The notes: generated by a model from the sequence alone, not told the origin. A stretch of 29,190 nt of DNA from Chlamydiota bacterium (GCA_027459365.1 DAIDIM010000194.1:1-29190), one strand, 5' to 3'; shown: positions 16,274 through 24,302, numbered from the stretch's first letter. Numbers and translations are program-made.

Positions 16274-17134
16274 ATGAAACATCATCCAATCATAGGCGCT
16301 TTTCTTTGCACGCTGGCAGCGCTATTTTTTACACTTCTTTATGCCTGTTATAAGATTAGCAATGCCTATATTCCCTCTTCGCTTACTGTTTTTTTTCAAA
16401 GTCTCTTTAGCTTGATCATCGTTCTTCCTATAGCATGTAAAAATGGTGTAAAAAATTTATATTCACCTATGTTCCCCTATATTGCTATTCGAACAATCGC
16501 AGGATTGATCACTCTCGTTTGCATTTCAACAGCTCTTTTAACCATCAACCTAGCCAATGTAATTGTTCTCAATAATACAGCACCGTTATTTATACCATTT
16601 ATTTCATGGATTGGATTAAAAGAAAAAATTTCTCATAAAATTTGGTTTCCTTTAATTGTTGGATTTATTGGTATCATCATCATTCTCAGACCAGAATTTA
16701 CTGAAATAAATATAGGACTTTTGTTTGCGCTTATTTCTGGTCTAACTTCGGCCCTTTTGGTCGTTGTAGCAAGCAAAATTGCCCATGAGAAATTGTCAAA
16801 GATCATGTTCTATTATTTTCTCATCACTTGCTTTATTTTAAGTCCCTTTTTATTTACTCAATGGCATTCTCCCCCCTATATGATTTGGTTGTATTTAGCT
16901 CTTTCAGGGATCGCAATGATCCTTGCACAGGCTTTCTTAACTCTAGGTTTGCGCTACGCCTCTTCGCAAGAAGCAGGATCTTTCCTCTATATGAGCGTCT
17001 TGTTCTCTGGAATCCTTGATTGGATTTTCTGGAAAACTATTCCCAGTACAATTTCCTTAATTGGGTGGCTCGTCGTTTGTTTAGGTGGCATCTTAACAGT
17101 GATTCTATCGCCAAAAAAAACCGCTAAACCTTAG
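16274..17134 (+). CDS. EamA/DMT-superfamily transporter
   Basis: 286 aa from the ATG at 16274. The frame stays open upstream to an ATG at 16073, but that extension is translated from the family B repeat and has no transporter character, so the internal start is preferred. About ten membrane segments can be counted, in two EamA halves (roughly 6-135 and 145-280). The TAPLFIPFISWIGLKEKIS segment at the end of the first half is typical of the drug/metabolite transporter superfamily. Substrates in the family include amino acids, nucleotide-sugars and S-adenosylmethionine; an intracellular bacterium could use it for metabolite exchange with the host, but no substrate can be read from sequence. The stop is followed at once by the family C-like hairpin. 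Confidence 0.82.
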   Translation: MKHHPIIGAFLCTLAALFFTLLYACYKISNAYIPSSLTVFFQSLFSLIIVLPIACKNGVKNLYSPMFPYIAIRTIAGLITLVCISTALLTINLANVIVLNNTAPLFIPFISWIGLKEKISHKIWFPLIVGFIGIIIILRPEFTEINIGLLFALISGLTSALLVVVASKIAHEKLSKIMFYYFLITCFILSPFLFTQWHSPPYMIWLYLALSGIAMILAQAFLTLGLRYASSQEAGSFLYMSVLFSGILDWIFWKTIPSTISLIGWLVVCLGGILTVILSPKKTAKP

Positions 17135-17203
17135 ACCTCTTTTAAATTAAGGTTCTGTCGAAAATCGGCTCACAAGAGGTCTATTAATCCAAAGTTCAGG
17201 TTA
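17132..17203. repeat. Short family C-like inverted repeat after the transporter
   Basis: The arms TAGACCTCTT (17132-17141) and AAGAGGTCTA (17174-17183) pair perfectly; the left arm begins at the stop codon of the transporter. The following bases, TTAATCCAAAGTTCAGGTTA, closely resemble those after the similar hairpin at 27791-27827. It could also serve as a terminator, although no T-run follows. Confidence 0.5.
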
Positions 17204-17282
17204 GGAATAAATTACTGCTTTATGCTGAATGCCTTTGCGGTTATTTGCTTTTTGCACATATTTTATCAAGTTATTTTATTAT

Positions 17283-17313
17283 TTGACAACCCGTATACGA
17301 TATTTGCTATATC
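17283..17313 (+). promoter_or_regulatory. Candidate sigma-70 type promoter for the DUF3309 gene
   Basis: A perfect TTGACA at 17283-17288 is followed, after 19 bases, by TATATC at 17308-17313 preceded by TG in the extended -10 position. The start of the gene is 38 bases further on. The spacing is longer than the ideal 17, so the match is moderate. Confidence 0.4.
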
Positions 17314-17350
17314 CCGTTCATTATGCTATAGAAAACAAAGAGGCTCAAAT

Positions 17351-17506
17351 ATGTTAGGTATTGTACTTGTTATTATTTTGATTTTGCTCTTGATTGGATC
17401 CATTCCAAGATGGGGTTTTAGTAGAGGCTGGGGCTACACGCCGTTCAGTATTTTGACGACCCTATTGGTCATCCTACTCATTTTATGGTTACTGGGTGTA
17501 TTTTGA
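17351..17506 (+). CDS. DUF3309 family small hydrophobic protein
   Basis: 51 aa from the ATG at 17351, which has an AGAGG ribosome-binding site eight bases upstream. A longer in-frame reading from 17222 lacks any such site and is not favoured. Two hydrophobic segments (about 2-19 and 32-50) flank the sequence PRWGFSRGWGYTPF, the central Trp/Gly/Tyr-rich turn that defines DUF3309. The family is widespread in proteobacteria and others as a tiny membrane protein of unknown function. It appears to be transcribed alone. Confidence 0.8.
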   Translation: MLGIVLVIILILLLIGSIPRWGFSRGWGYTPFSILTTLLVILLILWLLGVF

Positions 17507-17530
17507 TCTGTCAATTTCAATGTTGACAGA
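17507..17530. terminator. Hairpin between convergent genes, possible bidirectional terminator
   Basis: TCTGTCAA (17507-17514) and TTGACAGA (17523-17530) form a perfect 8-bp stem with an 8-base loop, starting immediately after the stop of the DUF3309 gene and 14 bases before the stop of the convergent flotillin gene. There is no T-run, so termination is an inference from position. Confidence 0.5.
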
Positions 17531-17544
17531 CCAAACCATTAACC

Positions 17545-18879
17545 TTACTTCGCTGCTGTTTTATTGAGTTGTCCCAAAAATTGAGGCAACTCTAAACCAG
17601 CCGTAGCAGCTACATCATGCAATGCAGGTAGCGATTTTGTGAATTGACTAATAAAGTTTGCAGTTGATGATCCTTTACCATCAGCGTTACCTCCGCTATC
17701 CCAAACAGTGATCTTATCAATCTTAATATTTTTGATCGCTTCTACTTGGAGTTTCACAATCTCTTCCAATTTCTCAATCAAGAGCATTGTTGCTGCACTC
17801 TTGGCATCTTCGCCACAGGCTTCAAAAAGCTGCTTGTAACCGGCAGCTTTAGCATCTAAAAGCTTTTGAATCCCTTCAGCTTCAGCTTGACGAATGGTGA
17901 GGATGGCTTCCGCTTCTCCACGAGCAATAATTGCCTTACTCTGGGCTTCTGCTTCTGCTTCAATTTGGATTTTTCTACGTTGGATTTCTTGGGGGACAAT
18001 TTGTTCTGCTTCCAACAGTTGTGTTTGTGCTAGCGCGCGGGCTTTTTGGATCAATGCTTCGGCATTTTGCTTTGCAATTTCACTGCGCTGAGTAGCTTCT
18101 GCCTCTTTTTCAGCTAAAATTGCATTGGTCAAAGCCATTTGTGCTTTGGAATCGTTTTCCCCCTTCACAGCCTCTGCATGGTACGAAGCCACCATCACTC
18201 TCCGATCTCTTTCAGCTAACGATTTTCCAATATCCCCTTGCTTTTCTTGCTCAGCTACATCCACTTTTGCTTGATTTACCGCCATAGAGGATGCTTTCAT
18301 CCCAATGCTCTCGATATAATTCGATTCATCCGTTATGTCGGTAATGTTGACATTCAAAAGGGTCAAACCAATCTTATGTAACTCAGGCTCAATGTTTTTC
18401 TTAATTGAATCTAAAAATCTTTCTCGATCTTGATTGATCTCTTCAATGCGCAATGAGGCAACAGTCAGACGGAGCTGACCAATGATGATCTCGGTTGCCA
18501 TAGACTCAATTTCTCTAGGTCCCAAATCGAGCATGCGGACGGCTGCATTGTTCATTATTTCCGGAATGGTTCCAACGGCTACCGTAAAGGTGCTCGGCAC
18601 ATTGACACGAATATTTTGATGGGAAAGGGCCCCTTTCAATGGGATATGGATTGTGCGCGGAGTTAAATCGAGGAACGCATACCCTTGGATCAATGGCCAA
18701 ATGAATGTCCCTCCACCATGATAGCATTGCACAGTCTTGCTTCCGGCTACCCTTCCATAGACGACCAAAACCTTATTTGAAGGGCATCGGCGATACAATT
18801 TCGCCAAAAAATAGAGAGTTGAGAAAATAAAGAATAAAAAACCCAACACTGTCATGTTTAAGTAGGAAAGATTGAACAT
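17545..18879 (-). CDS. Flotillin-like SPFH/band 7 protein
   Basis: 444 aa with an AGGAG ribosome-binding site. One N-terminal membrane segment (about 7-29) precedes an SPFH domain (about 33-200; VVYGRVAGSKTVQCYHGGGTFIWP at its start). From about 205 to 360 there is a long Ala/Glu-rich coiled coil with repeated AEAE and EAEA units, as in flotillins and YqiK. The C-terminal part is Gly/Ser-rich and then hydrophobic. Flotillins scaffold ordered membrane domains and oligomerise through the coiled coil. It lies nine bases after an NfeD-like gene, the usual partner. The pair is likely one operon. Confidence 0.9.
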   Translation of the reverse strand: MFNLSYLNMTVLGFLFFIFSTLYFLAKLYRRCPSNKVLVVYGRVAGSKTVQCYHGGGTFIWPLIQGYAFLDLTPRTIHIPLKGALSHQNIRVNVPSTFTVAVGTIPEIMNNAAVRMLDLGPREIESMATEIIIGQLRLTVASLRIEEINQDRERFLDSIKKNIEPELHKIGLTLLNVNITDITDESNYIESIGMKASSMAVNQAKVDVAEQEKQGDIGKSLAERDRRVMVASYHAEAVKGENDSKAQMALTNAILAEKEAEATQRSEIAKQNAEALIQKARALAQTQLLEAEQIVPQEIQRRKIQIEAEAEAQSKAIIARGEAEAILTIRQAEAEGIQKLLDAKAAGYKQLFEACGEDAKSAATMLLIEKLEEIVKLQVEAIKNIKIDKITVWDSGGNADGKGSSTANFISQFTKSLPALHDVAATAGLELPQFLGQLNKTAAK

Positions 18880-18888
18880 AATGAGCTC

Positions 18889-19398
18889 CTATAATGGAAT
18901 AACGATTACTGTATTAACACCTGCTTTTTCAATGATTTTTACTCTGCTAAATGATGGAATTTCTCTATCTTGATGAGAAATGGCCTCAATTTCGTGAATA
19001 AAATGTTGCAAAGTCACAGAGACTTTCCCTGTTCCACCATTCGGTATACGCTGGTAGACATACGCCTCTTTTCCGATCGCTTCCTCGATACGGAAAACAC
19101 TCCCATCGCTATGAATCTTCTTCGTCAATCCATAGAGATAGTGAATCACAAAGATGGCCCCAAAACCTGCAATCAAAGAAATTGCAAGAGTTGGCATCAT
19201 TGAAAAACCAAACTCTATTTGACAAGTGAGAGCCGACCAGCCAAACATCATCAAAAAGCCGGTAATTGCCTGCATAGAGAGCCATTTGAACTGCTTACTC
19301 TCCGAATCCCCAACCCCAAGAATATTGATCAGAAACTGAATCAAAAACAGCCCAGAACCGGCTAATGCACAAAACCAAAAAGCTGAAATGTTCATCAC
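18889..19398 (-). CDS. NfeD-like membrane protein with C-terminal OB-fold, flotillin partner
   Basis: 169 aa. Membrane segments lie at about 5-27, 40-60 and 66-88, and a soluble C-terminal region (about 95-169) contains a short beta-rich segment, IGKEAYVYQRIPNGGTGKVSVTL, typical of the OB-fold of NfeD/YuaF/YqiJ proteins. The GVGDSES motif after the first segment also recurs in YqiJ-like proteins. Such genes are found next to flotillin genes and their products form a membrane complex with them; here the flotillin gene follows nine bases downstream. The family is clear from context and topology; the sequence motif is modest. Confidence 0.75.
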   Translation of the reverse strand: MMNISAFWFCALAGSGLFLIQFLINILGVGDSESKQFKWLSMQAITGFLMMFGWSALTCQIEFGFSMMPTLAISLIAGFGAIFVIHYLYGLTKKIHSDGSVFRIEEAIGKEAYVYQRIPNGGTGKVSVTLQHFIHEIEAISHQDREIPSFSRVKIIEKAGVNTVIVIPL

Positions 19399-19488
19399 AA
19401 CTCCAAGTCTTTGCCAATAGCTTACATGCTATGACAATAAAACTCATAGAGAAAACTGTCATAAAAGAAGACGTCCTCCCTCTGTTTG

Positions 19489-19513
19489 AACTATTCGATA
19501 TTTTCGAATAGTT
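19489..19513. repeat. Perfect 10-bp inverted repeat between minus-strand genes
   Basis: AACTATTCGA (19489-19498) and TCGAATAGTT (19504-19513) are complementary with a 5-base loop. Flanking AGAAGACGTCC (from 19467) and GGACGG...TTCTTCT (to about 19536) extend the symmetry with gaps. It lies between the SEC-C gene and the NfeD-like gene, so it may end transcription of the first or control the second; no T-run is present. The rest of 19399-19565 shows no gene. Confidence 0.5.
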
Positions 19514-19565
19514 GCTTCGGGACGGAGCCCTTCTTCTTTGTAAATCTCTTTAATACAGTGATGAT

Positions 19566-20159
19566 TTACGCATGAACGGTAAAATGACCCTCGGCTTCTG
19601 ATACTTTGTTGATGATTTCTTCTACATTATAACGTTCAGAATCATAAGGTCCTGAAATGTAAAATGGCTTTCCTTCCTGGCCGAAGGAAAATTTTCTCTC
19701 GTATCTTAAATGGGATTCAATAAATGAAGATGGTATTCCATGCCAACTTGCATCAGGGGCAATATGAATCGTTTTTGCAAAATCAATAGCTCCAAGAATC
19801 AAGCTACGAGCATCCTGATAGGAAACAGTCTCTAAATCACCGCCTTGGCTGTAGATATATCTTAAATCGGTTTGAGAAACCCCAAATTTTAGCATAGTGT
19901 CTTTGAGTCCTAGGCACCAAAAATCCACTAAATAGCTGATAAAAACATATGAGGCATTCGTAAGTTTTCTTGAGATATAAACAGGAGAAATTCCTATGTC
20001 TTCCCAATCTTTAAGAACTTTGCATTCATGAACTGGAAATTTGGAGCATTCAAAAGTTGCTGGAATCTCGCCCCCTTTTTTTAGAACTCCATAACAACAA
20101 AACTTAAACTTCTTTCCGCTTCCGCATAGACATGGTGCGTAGACATCATTCATAGACAT
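19566..20159 (-). CDS. SEC-C motif-containing protein of unknown function
   Basis: 197 aa. The N-terminus CLCGSGKKFKFCC supplies the zinc-binding SEC-C motif (Cys 10, 12, 21 and 22), known from the tail of SecA and from many otherwise unrelated proteins. The remaining 170 residues show no motif I recognise; they are mixed alpha/beta with an aromatic-rich tail. Two starts are possible: the ATG at 20159, only two bases after AAAAGG, or the ATG at 20153, eight bases after it; the second has the better spacing. It appears monocistronic. A metal-binding role for the N-terminus is supported; a SecA/SecB partner function is not. Confidence 0.7.
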   Translation of the reverse strand: MSMNDVYAPCLCGSGKKFKFCCYGVLKKGGEIPATFECSKFPVHECKVLKDWEDIGISPVYISRKLTNASYVFISYLVDFWCLGLKDTMLKFGVSQTDLRYIYSQGGDLETVSYQDARSLILGAIDFAKTIHIAPDASWHGIPSSFIESHLRYERKFSFGQEGKPFYISGPYDSERYNVEEIINKVSEAEGHFTVHA

Positions 20160-20348
20160 GACCTTTTAATATTGTTTGTGTGTTACCTTTTTGTCTTCCA
20201 AAATCTGGCTTCAAGCATCTCTTTTGCCTTGATTTATGTCAAAATATTGTCTTACACTGTAGCTTTTTTTATCACATGGATTCATCCGCCACATGCCCGT
20301 CACATGATAATGAGCAAAAACAACTCTAAAACGATAGGAGATTAAGAA

Positions 20349-21206
20349 ATGAAAAAAGATTTAGTTGAAAAAACTCATCACCAAACTTTCGAATCGCTCA
20401 GGCAAGAAGAAGATGGATGCGAATTTTGGAGTGCTCGCAAATTGTCCAAAATTCTTGAGTATTATGAATATCGCAATTTTCTTCCAGTTATTGAAAAGGC
20501 CAAAGAAGCGTGTAAAAACAGCGGTCTCAGCATCCTCGATCATTTCGTTGATATCCACGAAATGATCGAAATTGGTAAGGGAGGGAAAAGGCAGGTCGAA
20601 GATGTAAAGCTATCTCGGTACGCCTGCTATTTGGTTGTACAAAACGGTGATCCAGCAAAGCCTGTTATTGCCAATGGGCAAACTTATTTTGCAATTCAAA
20701 CGCGGAGACAAGAACTTGCCGATAATCAAGTTTTTCAGCAGTTGAAGGAAGATGAGAAACGGGTTTATCTCCGAAAAGATCTTCGAGAGCACAACAAACA
20801 GTTAGTCGAAACAGCTCAACAATCTGGTGTAGAAACTACTCTTGATTTTGCCATATTCCAAAACCATGGTTATAAAGGCCTCTATGGAGGACTCGATGCA
20901 AAGAATATTCATGAACGAAAAGGACTGAAAAAGAATCAGAAGATTTTGGATCATATGGGAAGCACCGAACTTGCTGCAAATCTTTTTAGAGCCACTCAAG
21001 CTGAAGATAAGCTTCGTCGAGAAAGTATCAAAGGAAAAAACAAAGCAAATCAAATTCACTTTGAAGTAGGTACGATAGTACGGCAAACTATTGAAAAGTT
21101 AATGCGAATTCCGACAACCTCAAGACGGATGTTAGGTCAAAAAATAATAAGTTATATACCGCGGAACGCTAAACATAACTCATTGATAATAAAAGAATCT
21201 GGGTGA
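20349..21206 (+). CDS. dinD: DNA damage-inducible protein D (DinD)-like
   Basis: 285 aa (E. coli DinD is about 274). The N-terminal half is a BRO-N-like domain with FWSARKLSKILEYYEYRNFLPVI, a KRQVEDVKLSRYACYLVVQNGDP core and the YFAIQTRRQEL signature, all characteristic of DinD. The central helical part LDFAIFQNHGYKGLYGGL also fits. In E. coli, DinD is SOS-induced and inhibits RecA-mediated strand exchange; recA lies about 6 kb away here. The last 35 residues look unlike the usual DinD tail, and the last three codons lie within the tRNA-Pro gene on the other strand. No LexA-type operator could be identified in 20160-20348, only a weak TTGATT/TACACT pair. DinD genes are patchily distributed, so acquisition by transfer is plausible. 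Confidence 0.85.
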   Translation: MKKDLVEKTHHQTFESLRQEEDGCEFWSARKLSKILEYYEYRNFLPVIEKAKEACKNSGLSILDHFVDIHEMIEIGKGGKRQVEDVKLSRYACYLVVQNGDPAKPVIANGQTYFAIQTRRQELADNQVFQQLKEDEKRVYLRKDLREHNKQLVETAQQSGVETTLDFAIFQNHGYKGLYGGLDAKNIHERKGLKKNQKILDHMGSTELAANLFRATQAEDKLRRESIKGKNKANQIHFEVGTIVRQTIEKLMRIPTTSRRMLGQKIISYIPRNAKHNSLIIKESG

Positions 21207-21272
21207 TAGGATTCGAACCTACGACCTCTTGCACCCCATGCAAACGCGCTAGCCAAGCTGCGCTACACCCAG
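21198..21272 (-). tRNA. tRNA-Pro(GGG)
   Basis: 75 nt. Reading the minus strand, the acceptor stem CTGGGTG/CACCCAG is perfectly paired with discriminator A; the D arm has GCGC...GCGC, the anticodon stem is TTTGC/GCAAG and the seven-base loop is ATGGGGT, giving anticodon GGG, as in the E. coli tRNA-Pro(GGG). The T arm GTAGG-TTCGAAT-CCTAT is standard. CCA is not encoded. Its 5' end is also the end of a coding frame and its 3' end overlaps the last bases of dinD. Confidence 0.95.
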
Positions 21273-21527
21273 ATAGTCTGATGGTAGTTCTTGAAATTGA
21301 AATTCTGACTTTTTGAATTCTTTGAGACCATGTTTGGCACAATTTTCAATGATCTTTTCTAAAGTATCTCCCGAATTGAGATCGAGAGCACTAATATCGA
21401 CCGAAAGGGAAGCTGCAAGGATGACTCCATTACGAAGCCCTTGCACTTTAAAATTGGCGTAGATAGCCCCTTTTTTTCGAGTCACATTCACAAATCGTAT
21501 CAAGTTATTTTCAGCTAAATCTTTCAT
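21249..21527 (-). CDS. Small conserved-looking hypothetical protein overlapping tRNA-Pro
   Basis: 92 aa from the ATG at 21527, which has GGAG seven bases upstream; a TTG four codons earlier would swallow that site. The protein has no motif I recognise. It is compact and mixed alpha/beta (NNLIRFVNVTRKKGAIYANFKVQGL near the start, then a Leu-rich middle and a Lys/Glu-rich helix), without membrane segments. Its last seven codons and stop (TAG) are the first 24 bases of the tRNA-Pro gene, so it must be read through the start of the tRNA on the same strand. It is divergent from ung. A real gene is suggested by the good ribosome-binding site and normal codon use, but no homolog is known to me. Confidence 0.6.
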   Translation of the reverse strand: MKDLAENNLIRFVNVTRKKGAIYANFKVQGLRNGVILAASLSVDISALDLNSGDTLEKIIENCAKHGLKEFKKSEFQFQELPSDYLGVAQLG

Positions 21528-21600
21528 AGAAATCTCCAAGAGATGATTTTAGTACCATCTATTTCTTTCTGTCAATGAGCCATTTTGCTAAAATTTACTT

Positions 21601-22293
21601 ATGAATTTTATTGAGATTCCTATGGATCCATCTTGGAAAGGGCGATTGCAGGTCGAGTTTGAAAAATCTTACATGAAATCGTTAAAAGAGTTCCTTCAAA
21701 CAGAAATTGCCTCTAAGACGATCATCTATCCTCCGATGAAACAGCTGTTTAGTGCCTTTGACTTGACCCCATTTGATCAGGTCAAAGTGGTCATTATGGG
21801 ACAAGATCCTTATCATGGTCCCCATCAGGCAGAGGGTCTCTGTTTTAGCGTTCCTAAAGGTGTTCCGATCCCTCCGTCGTTACAAAATATTTTCAAAGAG
21901 CTCCATTCAGAGTTCAATCTACCCAAACCGAGCCACGGCTCTTTAGTCTCATGGGCAAAGCAAGGAGTTCTTCTGTTGAATGCGACTTTGACTGTGAGAG
22001 AAAATCAGCCAAAGTCCCATTTTGGTCGTGGATGGGAAGAATTTACAGATCAAGTGATTCAGATGTTAGCAGAAAAAAAAGATCCGATCGTTTTTCTCCT
22101 TTGGGGACGATCTGCCATTGAAAAATTTGAACATTTCCATAAAAAGCCCCTTCCACATCTGGTTCTAACAGCTCCCCATCCTTCACCTCTTTCGGCATAT
22201 TCTGGTTTTTTCGGATGCGCCCATTTCTCTAAGGCAAATGCATTTTTAAAAGCGCATGGGAAAAGTGAAATTGACTGGAAATTACCAGAATGA
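21601..22293 (+). CDS. ung: Uracil-DNA glycosylase, family 1
   Basis: 230 aa, normal length. Motif A GQDPYH is at residues 67-72 with D69 as the catalytic water-activating Asp; the Phe stack is at FSVP (82-85), and motif B HPSPLSAY (193-200) supplies the DNA-intercalating Leu and catalytic His. QGVLLLNATLTVR is also typical. It removes uracil from DNA after cytosine deamination or dUTP misincorporation. The stop and the following start share four bases (ATGA), so translation of the next gene is likely coupled. Confidence 0.96.
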   Translation: MNFIEIPMDPSWKGRLQVEFEKSYMKSLKEFLQTEIASKTIIYPPMKQLFSAFDLTPFDQVKVVIMGQDPYHGPHQAEGLCFSVPKGVPIPPSLQNIFKELHSEFNLPKPSHGSLVSWAKQGVLLLNATLTVRENQPKSHFGRGWEEFTDQVIQMLAEKKDPIVFLLWGRSAIEKFEHFHKKPLPHLVLTAPHPSPLSAYSGFFGCAHFSKANAFLKAHGKSEIDWKLPE

Positions 22294-23206
22294 ACTTACA
22301 AGAGAGAATTGAGCAGATTCTTGCAAGTACACCTCCCAATATTTTACGTCTTGCGCGCGAGGAGCTCTCTTCAAGTTATCGAGAAAAAAATTCTTCACAT
22401 TCTATTTTTTCAGATCGTGCAAAAAGGCTTGCCTATTTAGCGACCCGTTTTCCGGCAACGTTTGCAGCTGTACAAGAAGTGTGTAAACAGCCACCTGCGA
22501 CACATTACTGGATCTGGGAGCAGGACCTGCTACGGCAACACTGGCTATGCTTGATTTGCATCCCCATCTCAAGGCAATTCTTGTTGAACAAAATTTAGAT
22601 GCAATCACACTTGGTAAGCAATTACTAGATGGACATACCTGGATTTGCAAAGACATGAAAGAATTCAAAGAGCTTCCAAAAGCGGACCTTTGTATCCTTT
22701 CCTACTCTTTAGGGGAAATAAAGCCATTTGGAACGTTTTTAGAACGTCTTTGGAATGCCCCGATCGATACAATTGCGATCATTGAACCTGGAACGCCGGC
22801 AGGTTTTCAAACGATTTTAGAAGCAAGAGATCTTTTTATTACAAAACATGCAAATATCATCGCCCCTTGTCCACATGCGTTTCAATGTCCGTTGAAGGGA
22901 AAGGATTGGTGTCACTTTTCAGCGCGCCTTGAAAGGACAAAACTCCATCGTCTTTTAAAAGGGGGCACACTCGGATATGAAGATGAAAAATTTTCCTATT
23001 TAATTGTCTCAAAAAAACAACACCCGATTAAAGGCGATCGAATCCTCCGTCATCCATGCAAAGGGAGCGGTTTTGTCCGTTTTAACCTTTGTACAATGGA
23101 TGGAACAAATCAAGAGAAGGTTGTTTCAAGAAAGGATAAAGAGCTCTATCGCAAAGCACGAGATGCTAAATGGGGAGACTTATTTCAAAAAGATCCCGAT
23201 CATTAA
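22290..23206 (+). pseudogene. Rsm22-family ribosomal methyltransferase, interrupted by a frameshift
   Basis: Two overlapping frames together make one protein of about 305 aa. The first frame (22290-22598) gives the N-terminal helical part up to about RFPATFAAVQEVC. The SAM-binding motif LLDLGAGPATATLAML, however, is in the frame one base earlier, open from 22487 to 23206. The switch lies in 22487-22505 and corresponds to loss of one base. The C-terminal part has PCPHAFQCP...DWCHFSARLER, the cysteine-rich signature of Rsm22 (a mitochondrial and bacterial ribosome-assembly methyltransferase-like protein, whose cysteines bind a metal or Fe-S cluster). It overlaps the ung stop by four bases, and its end overlaps the convergent glycosyltransferase gene by 41 bases. 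All motifs are intact, so the break may be recent, a sequencing error or programmed. Confidence 0.8.
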
Positions 23207-24035
23207 CTTTGAGTACATTGTTATAAGATTGTACTTGTTTTTCTGGGAAAGAGATTCTGAAAGGATCGAAATAGGGCAAAGGAATTTCTTCATATTCACC
23301 AATAAGTTTCGCTGGATTGCCTGCAAAGGCCTCTTCAATGATCGAAGGCCAGTCTTCTTCATTTCGATGTCCCCAGGTGCGCGCCTTCCACAAACATTCC
23401 TCTTTGGTTCGGACCCAGCTATAATGATGGACAAATGGCTTTTGATCTAGTCCAACGACTTTTTCTCTTTTAGGTCCAGAGTGCGTTAGAAATGCACCAA
23501 TTCGCTCCAATTCATTCATCAGTGTGAGTGGGGAAAATGTGCATCTCTTCACAAGGAGTGGTAAATTCACAACTTTTTTGGAACGAATCGAGGGTTTCAC
23601 TGCATACAAGTAAGAGCCTATGCGCAGTGCTTCATAAGAAAAATATTCGCCACTGATGAGCCATTCTCGACACCTTTCTCCATTTACAATTTCATCGCTA
23701 TCTAGAAAGAGAAGATATTCATCTTTCGAATAGTAATATCCAATGTAACGTGTCGTTGCAGCCCAAAATTTGGACCATTCAGGATCATTGGGAGAAATTT
23801 TGTGAAAAGAACTATAGATTCTATTGGGAAGATACGAAAACTCTATGAATTGGCAAGCTGGATGCATTTGATAAGTTAGATCTAACAAATGTCTATTTTC
23901 AGGAGTTCCGTCAAAAAAATGATCACATGCAACAATGGTGATCTGATTTGAGAATTTTTTTACTTCTTGAATGCATTTAGAAATAAAGCGAAAGTCGTTT
24001 GTACAGTAACTAATTACCGTTCCTACATTATTCAT
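23166..24035 (-). CDS. Glycosyltransferase family 2-like protein (GT-A fold)
   Basis: 289 aa. The N-terminus GTVISYCTNDFRFISKCIQEVKKFSNQITIV looks like the first nucleotide-sugar-binding strand and helix of GT2-type GT-A enzymes, and LLFLDSDEIVNG (108-119) provides a DxD-type metal/sugar-diphosphate motif. Later Trp/His-rich segments (FVHHYSWVRTKEECLWKARTWGHR) may form an acceptor site. There are no membrane segments. The substrate is unknown; modification of lipopolysaccharide or surface proteins would be usual. Its stop lies within the Rsm22-type gene. A protein of the same fold with another function remains possible. Confidence 0.65.
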   Translation of the reverse strand: MNNVGTVISYCTNDFRFISKCIQEVKKFSNQITIVACDHFFDGTPENRHLLDLTYQMHPACQFIEFSYLPNRIYSSFHKISPNDPEWSKFWAATTRYIGYYYSKDEYLLFLDSDEIVNGERCREWLISGEYFSYEALRIGSYLYAVKPSIRSKKVVNLPLLVKRCTFSPLTLMNELERIGAFLTHSGPKREKVVGLDQKPFVHHYSWVRTKEECLWKARTWGHRNEEDWPSIIEEAFAGNPAKLIGEYEEIPLPYFDPFRISFPEKQVQSYNNVLKVNDRDLFEISLPI

Positions 24036-24119
24036 TTCTTAAATATAAAATATCTTGCACATTAATGCGAGGAAAAGTAATTGGAGGAATATCGAGTATA
24101 TATACAAAAGAGGGAAAAA

Positions 24120-24302
24120 ATGGCAAATAATGCAAATGGAAGTAGTAATACAGCTATCGTTGCGATCATCGTGATTGTAGTTCTTGTACTCATCGCTGGT
24201 ATCTCTTACTGGGGTGGTTGGTGGGGAGGACAAGAAAAAGGTGGCGCAAATAAAATAAAAGTCGTCAATCCACCTGAAGTGGAAGTCATCAAAAAACACT
24301 GA
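24120..24302 (+). CDS. Small single-span membrane protein of unknown function
   Basis: 60 aa from the ATG at 24120, preceded by GAGGG at a good distance. After a polar Asn/Ser N-terminus there is one strongly hydrophobic segment (about 12-31), then the aromatic and Gly-rich YWGGWWGGQEKGGA and a basic tail with KVVNPPEVEVIKKH. No known domain can be recognised. A family A repeat begins four bases after the stop, and the apparent terminator of the gene lies beyond that element. Confidence 0.6.
   Translation: MANNANGSSNTAIVAIIVIVVLVLIAGISYWGGWWGGQEKGGANKIKVVNPPEVEVIKKH

Noticed and set aside
20160..20348. SOS box upstream of dinD
   Set aside because: I looked for CTGT-N8-ACAG-type sequences and found none; only a weak TTGATT/TACACT pair is present.
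23655..23670. GAGCCATTCTCGA, identical to the end of the family B repeat
   Set aside because: It is a 13-base match inside the glycosyltransferase coding region (encoding part of REWLIS) with no other part of the element nearby; chance is the simpler explanation.
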